The translations under genes and the position numbers were made by a program. Under the pieces are notes generated by a model that saw only the letters and a list, made by a program, of their open reading frames with translations, did no database searches and was not told the origin of the DNA. A stretch of DNA of 19,320 bases from Cymbomonas tetramitiformis. Its lineage: Eukaryota; Chlorophyta; Pyramimonadophyceae; Pyramimonadales; Pyramimonadaceae. Each line of letters starts with the position of its first letter. The stretch's first letter is position 1. Where the stretch lies: contig LGRX02027136.1 in assembly GCA_001247695.2 (NCBI GenBank), forward strand, positions 1-19,320. The letters run 5' to 3'. Below, piece after piece: positions 17,889-19,320 of the stretch.

Positions 17889-18065
17889 TTGGCATTGTAC
17901 AGGGCCCCTTGGCGCCCCCATGATGGGGGGGGGCTGGCCCAGTGCATGTTGGCATTGCACAGGGCCCCTTGGCGCCCCCATGATGGGGGGGGGGGTGGCC
18001 CAGTGCATGTTGGCATTGCACAGGGCCCCTTGGCGCCCCCATGATGGGGGGGGGGCTGGCCCAGT
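17889..18065. repeat. 60/61-bp intronic tandem repeat, three units
   Basis: Units start at TTGGCATTG 17889, 17949 and 18010. Each ends in a poly-G tract of varying length (about 9-11 G), followed by (C)TGGCCCAGTGC. It lies within the 17618-18140 intron of the gene model. Confidence 0.9.
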
Positions 18066-18140
18066 GCCATGGCTAGCACCAGTGCAACCGCCAGCGCCGA
18101 CCCTACCACCTCACTGACTGGGGCGTTGCCGGCGGCTCAC

Positions 18141-18303
18141 CGGCAAGTGTTCCCTCCGGGGAGGCCTCCATCGCCAGCATGAAGGTCCTGGCTTCACCCA
18201 CGCTTGTCATCCGCACCACAAAGTCCACCACAATGCTGCCCGCCATGAGCCCCTTGATCACCACGTCGTGCGTGGCCACCCCAGCGGAGGAGCCCACCGT
18301 CTC
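18141..18303 (-). CDS. Exon with C-terminal half of an extracellular beta-domain (GSIVVDF core)
   Basis: 163 nt from acceptor GGTGCGCAG to donor TTGCCG|GTGAGC, phase 0 to phase 1. It reads ETVGSSAGVATHDVVIKG, then LMAGSIVVDFVVRM, then TFMLAMEASPEGTLA. From memory, (I/V)xxIxAGSVVVxFxV is the core of a SEA-like or related alpha/beta module frequent in algal secreted and receptor proteins, usually preceded by an FxxxF helix, which the 18500-18610 exon supplies (FIQQFTANFK). The downstream phase matches the Pro-rich exon. Confidence 0.55.
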
Positions 18304-18499
18304 CTGCGCACCACCGGCCCCAATGCACGCCCCCTCTCAGGCCGTCAGCTCCATCGCCATCACATCGGACATTTGCAGGCGCCAGATGAAGCTACGATCC
18401 CTCGATTGGTGAGGGCTGCCCAGTGCGCGGTGGCGCCATCAGTGAATACCAGCAGTGGGAGGACGATGCAGATGCCACGTGGCTTGGAAAAGCAAGGAC

Positions 18500-18610
18500 C
18501 TTGAAGTTCGCTGTAAACTGTTGGATGAAGTGTGAATCGTCCACCTCAGTGGCCGTGACGGACGCGTAGCTGGCAGAGGCAATCACTTCCACAACCTGTG
18601 GGGGCGGCGG
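18500..18610 (-). CDS. Exon with N-terminal half of the same extracellular domain (gene start not found)
   Basis: It reads PPPPQVVEVIASASYASVTA, then DSHFIQQFTANFK, ending at AAG|GTCC (weak donor). The acceptor is GTTGCCGCAG at 18611-18613, or CCCCACAG for a start at 18595. Joining to 18303 gives FTANFK-ETVGSSAGV in the same phase, as expected for the module, and removes an in-frame TGA (18337-18339). Signal peptide and earlier exons must lie right of the 29-bp array or beyond the window. Confidence 0.45.
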
Positions 18611-18631
18611 CTGCGGCAACAGAGCACCCAA

Positions 18632-19266
18632 GGAGCGCCGCGGTGAGCGCCTCGGACCAAGGAGCGCCGCGGTGAGCGCCTCGGACCAAGGAGCGCCGCG
18701 GTGAGCGCCTCGGACCAAGGAGCGCCGCGGTAAGCGCCTCGGACCAAGGAGCGCCGCGGTGAGCGCCTCGGACCAACGAGCGCCGCGGTGAGCGCCTCGG
18801 ACCAAGGAGCGCCGCGGTGAGCGCCTCGGACCAAGGAGCGCCGCGTTGAGCGCCTCGGACCAAGGAGCGCCGCGGTGAGCGCCTCGGGCCAAGGAGCGCC
18901 GCGGTGAGCGCCTCGGACCAAGGAGCGCCGCGGTGAGCGCCTCGGACCAAGGAGGCGCCGCGGTGAGCGCCTCGGACCAACGAGCGCCGCGGTGAGCGTC
19001 TCGGACCAAGGAGCGCCGCGGTAAGCGCCTCGGACCAAGGAGCGCCGCGGTGAGCGCCTCGGACCAAGGAGCGCCGCGGTGAGCGCCTCGGACCAAGGAG
19101 CGCCGCGGTGAGCGCCTCGGACCAACGAGCGCCGCGGTGAGCGTCTCGGACCAAGGAGCGCCGCGGTAAGCGCCTCGGACCAAGGAGCGCCGCGGTGAGC
19201 GCCTCGGACCAAGGAGCGCCGCGGTGAGCGCCTCGGACCAAGGAGCGCCGCGGTGAGCGCCTCGGA
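18632..19266. repeat. 29-bp minisatellite, about 22 units
   Basis: The core is GGAGCGCCGCGGTGAGCGCC followed by TCGGACCAA. One unit (about 18951) has an extra base. Variants GGTAAGCG and CCAACGAG recur in the same order about 145 bp (5 units) apart near 18977 and 19121, indicating a higher-order repeat. As the period is not a multiple of three, the frames cycle every 87 bp and all minus-strand frames stay open; these are not genes. Confidence 0.95.
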
Positions 19267-19320
19267 CAGTGTGCCCTGGCGCCAACAAATAGGGGCGTGC
19301 AGTGAGTGTGCACTGGCGCC

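Noticed and set aside
18337..18339. Premature TGA in the extracellular-domain exon
   Set aside because: It lies between 18500 and 18303, which the preferred splice model removes as an intron; the joined domain then reads as expected.
18392..19313. Minus-strand ORFs with RRSLVRGAHRGAPWSEAL repeats
   Set aside because: A 29-bp array without stops keeps three frames open. The codons cycle through all frames, which a real protein repeat would not do.

Overview
The window looks like nuclear DNA of a eukaryote, most likely a GC-rich green alga (prasinophyte or chlorophyte type). The reasons are GC-rich intron-containing coding DNA, splice donors of the GTGAG/GTGCG type, a Pro-rich (SPPPPP-like) extracellular linker, dense minisatellites and several transposon remnants. 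No bacterial gene organisation, CRISPR, rRNA or tRNA was seen. The species assignment is inference only. Left part (1-5658): two divergent gene units share an intergenic region of about 0.6-0.9 kb. On the minus strand, a reading frame starts at 1535 and runs off the left edge still open (at least 511 codons). It encodes two PHD-type zinc fingers, an Ala/Gly/Glu/Gln tandem-repeat region and a charged C-terminal segment. On the plus strand, 2449-3234 and 3241-5658 lie in one frame, separated by a single TAA. Together they look like a broken, read-through or spliced transposase-like protein of about 1070 codons, with an NLS-like and HTH-like N-terminus and a candidate RNase-H-fold core (D374, D471, D518). 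Between the two units are four GC-rich perfect palindromes in an ABAB order. This may be an undescribed two-gene mobile element. Middle part (5659-13234): five near-identical 173-bp satellite units plus one decayed unit, then an unrecognised minus-strand ORF that is possibly gag-like and is cut by the satellite, then a short 30-bp repeat array. Next is a 2.47-kb AT-rich element (8577-11049). Its 19-bp inverted ends begin CARGG and it is flanked by an 8-bp duplication ATGCCTAG, which is the hallmark of a hAT-type transposon. It holds no recognisable transposase, so it is probably non-autonomous. It is packed with ATCGAT motifs and contains nested repeats. 11058-13234 has only weak coding remnants and AT-rich DNA. 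Right part (13235-19320): a minus-strand multi-exon gene that I assembled from splice signals and phase (exons near 18610-18500, 18303-18141, 17617-17360, 16372-16112 and 14373-13235). The predicted order is a beta-rich extracellular domain with a GSIVVDF core, a Pro-rich linker, a PAN/Apple-like Cys domain, one transmembrane helix with a basic stop-transfer, a U-box, and a Pro/Ala-rich tail. That would be a single-pass, receptor-like U-box E3 ubiquitin ligase, which is an unusual architecture. Every intron in the model, and the sequence upstream of it, contains its own duplicated or tandem repeat. These repeats produce long but spurious open frames.
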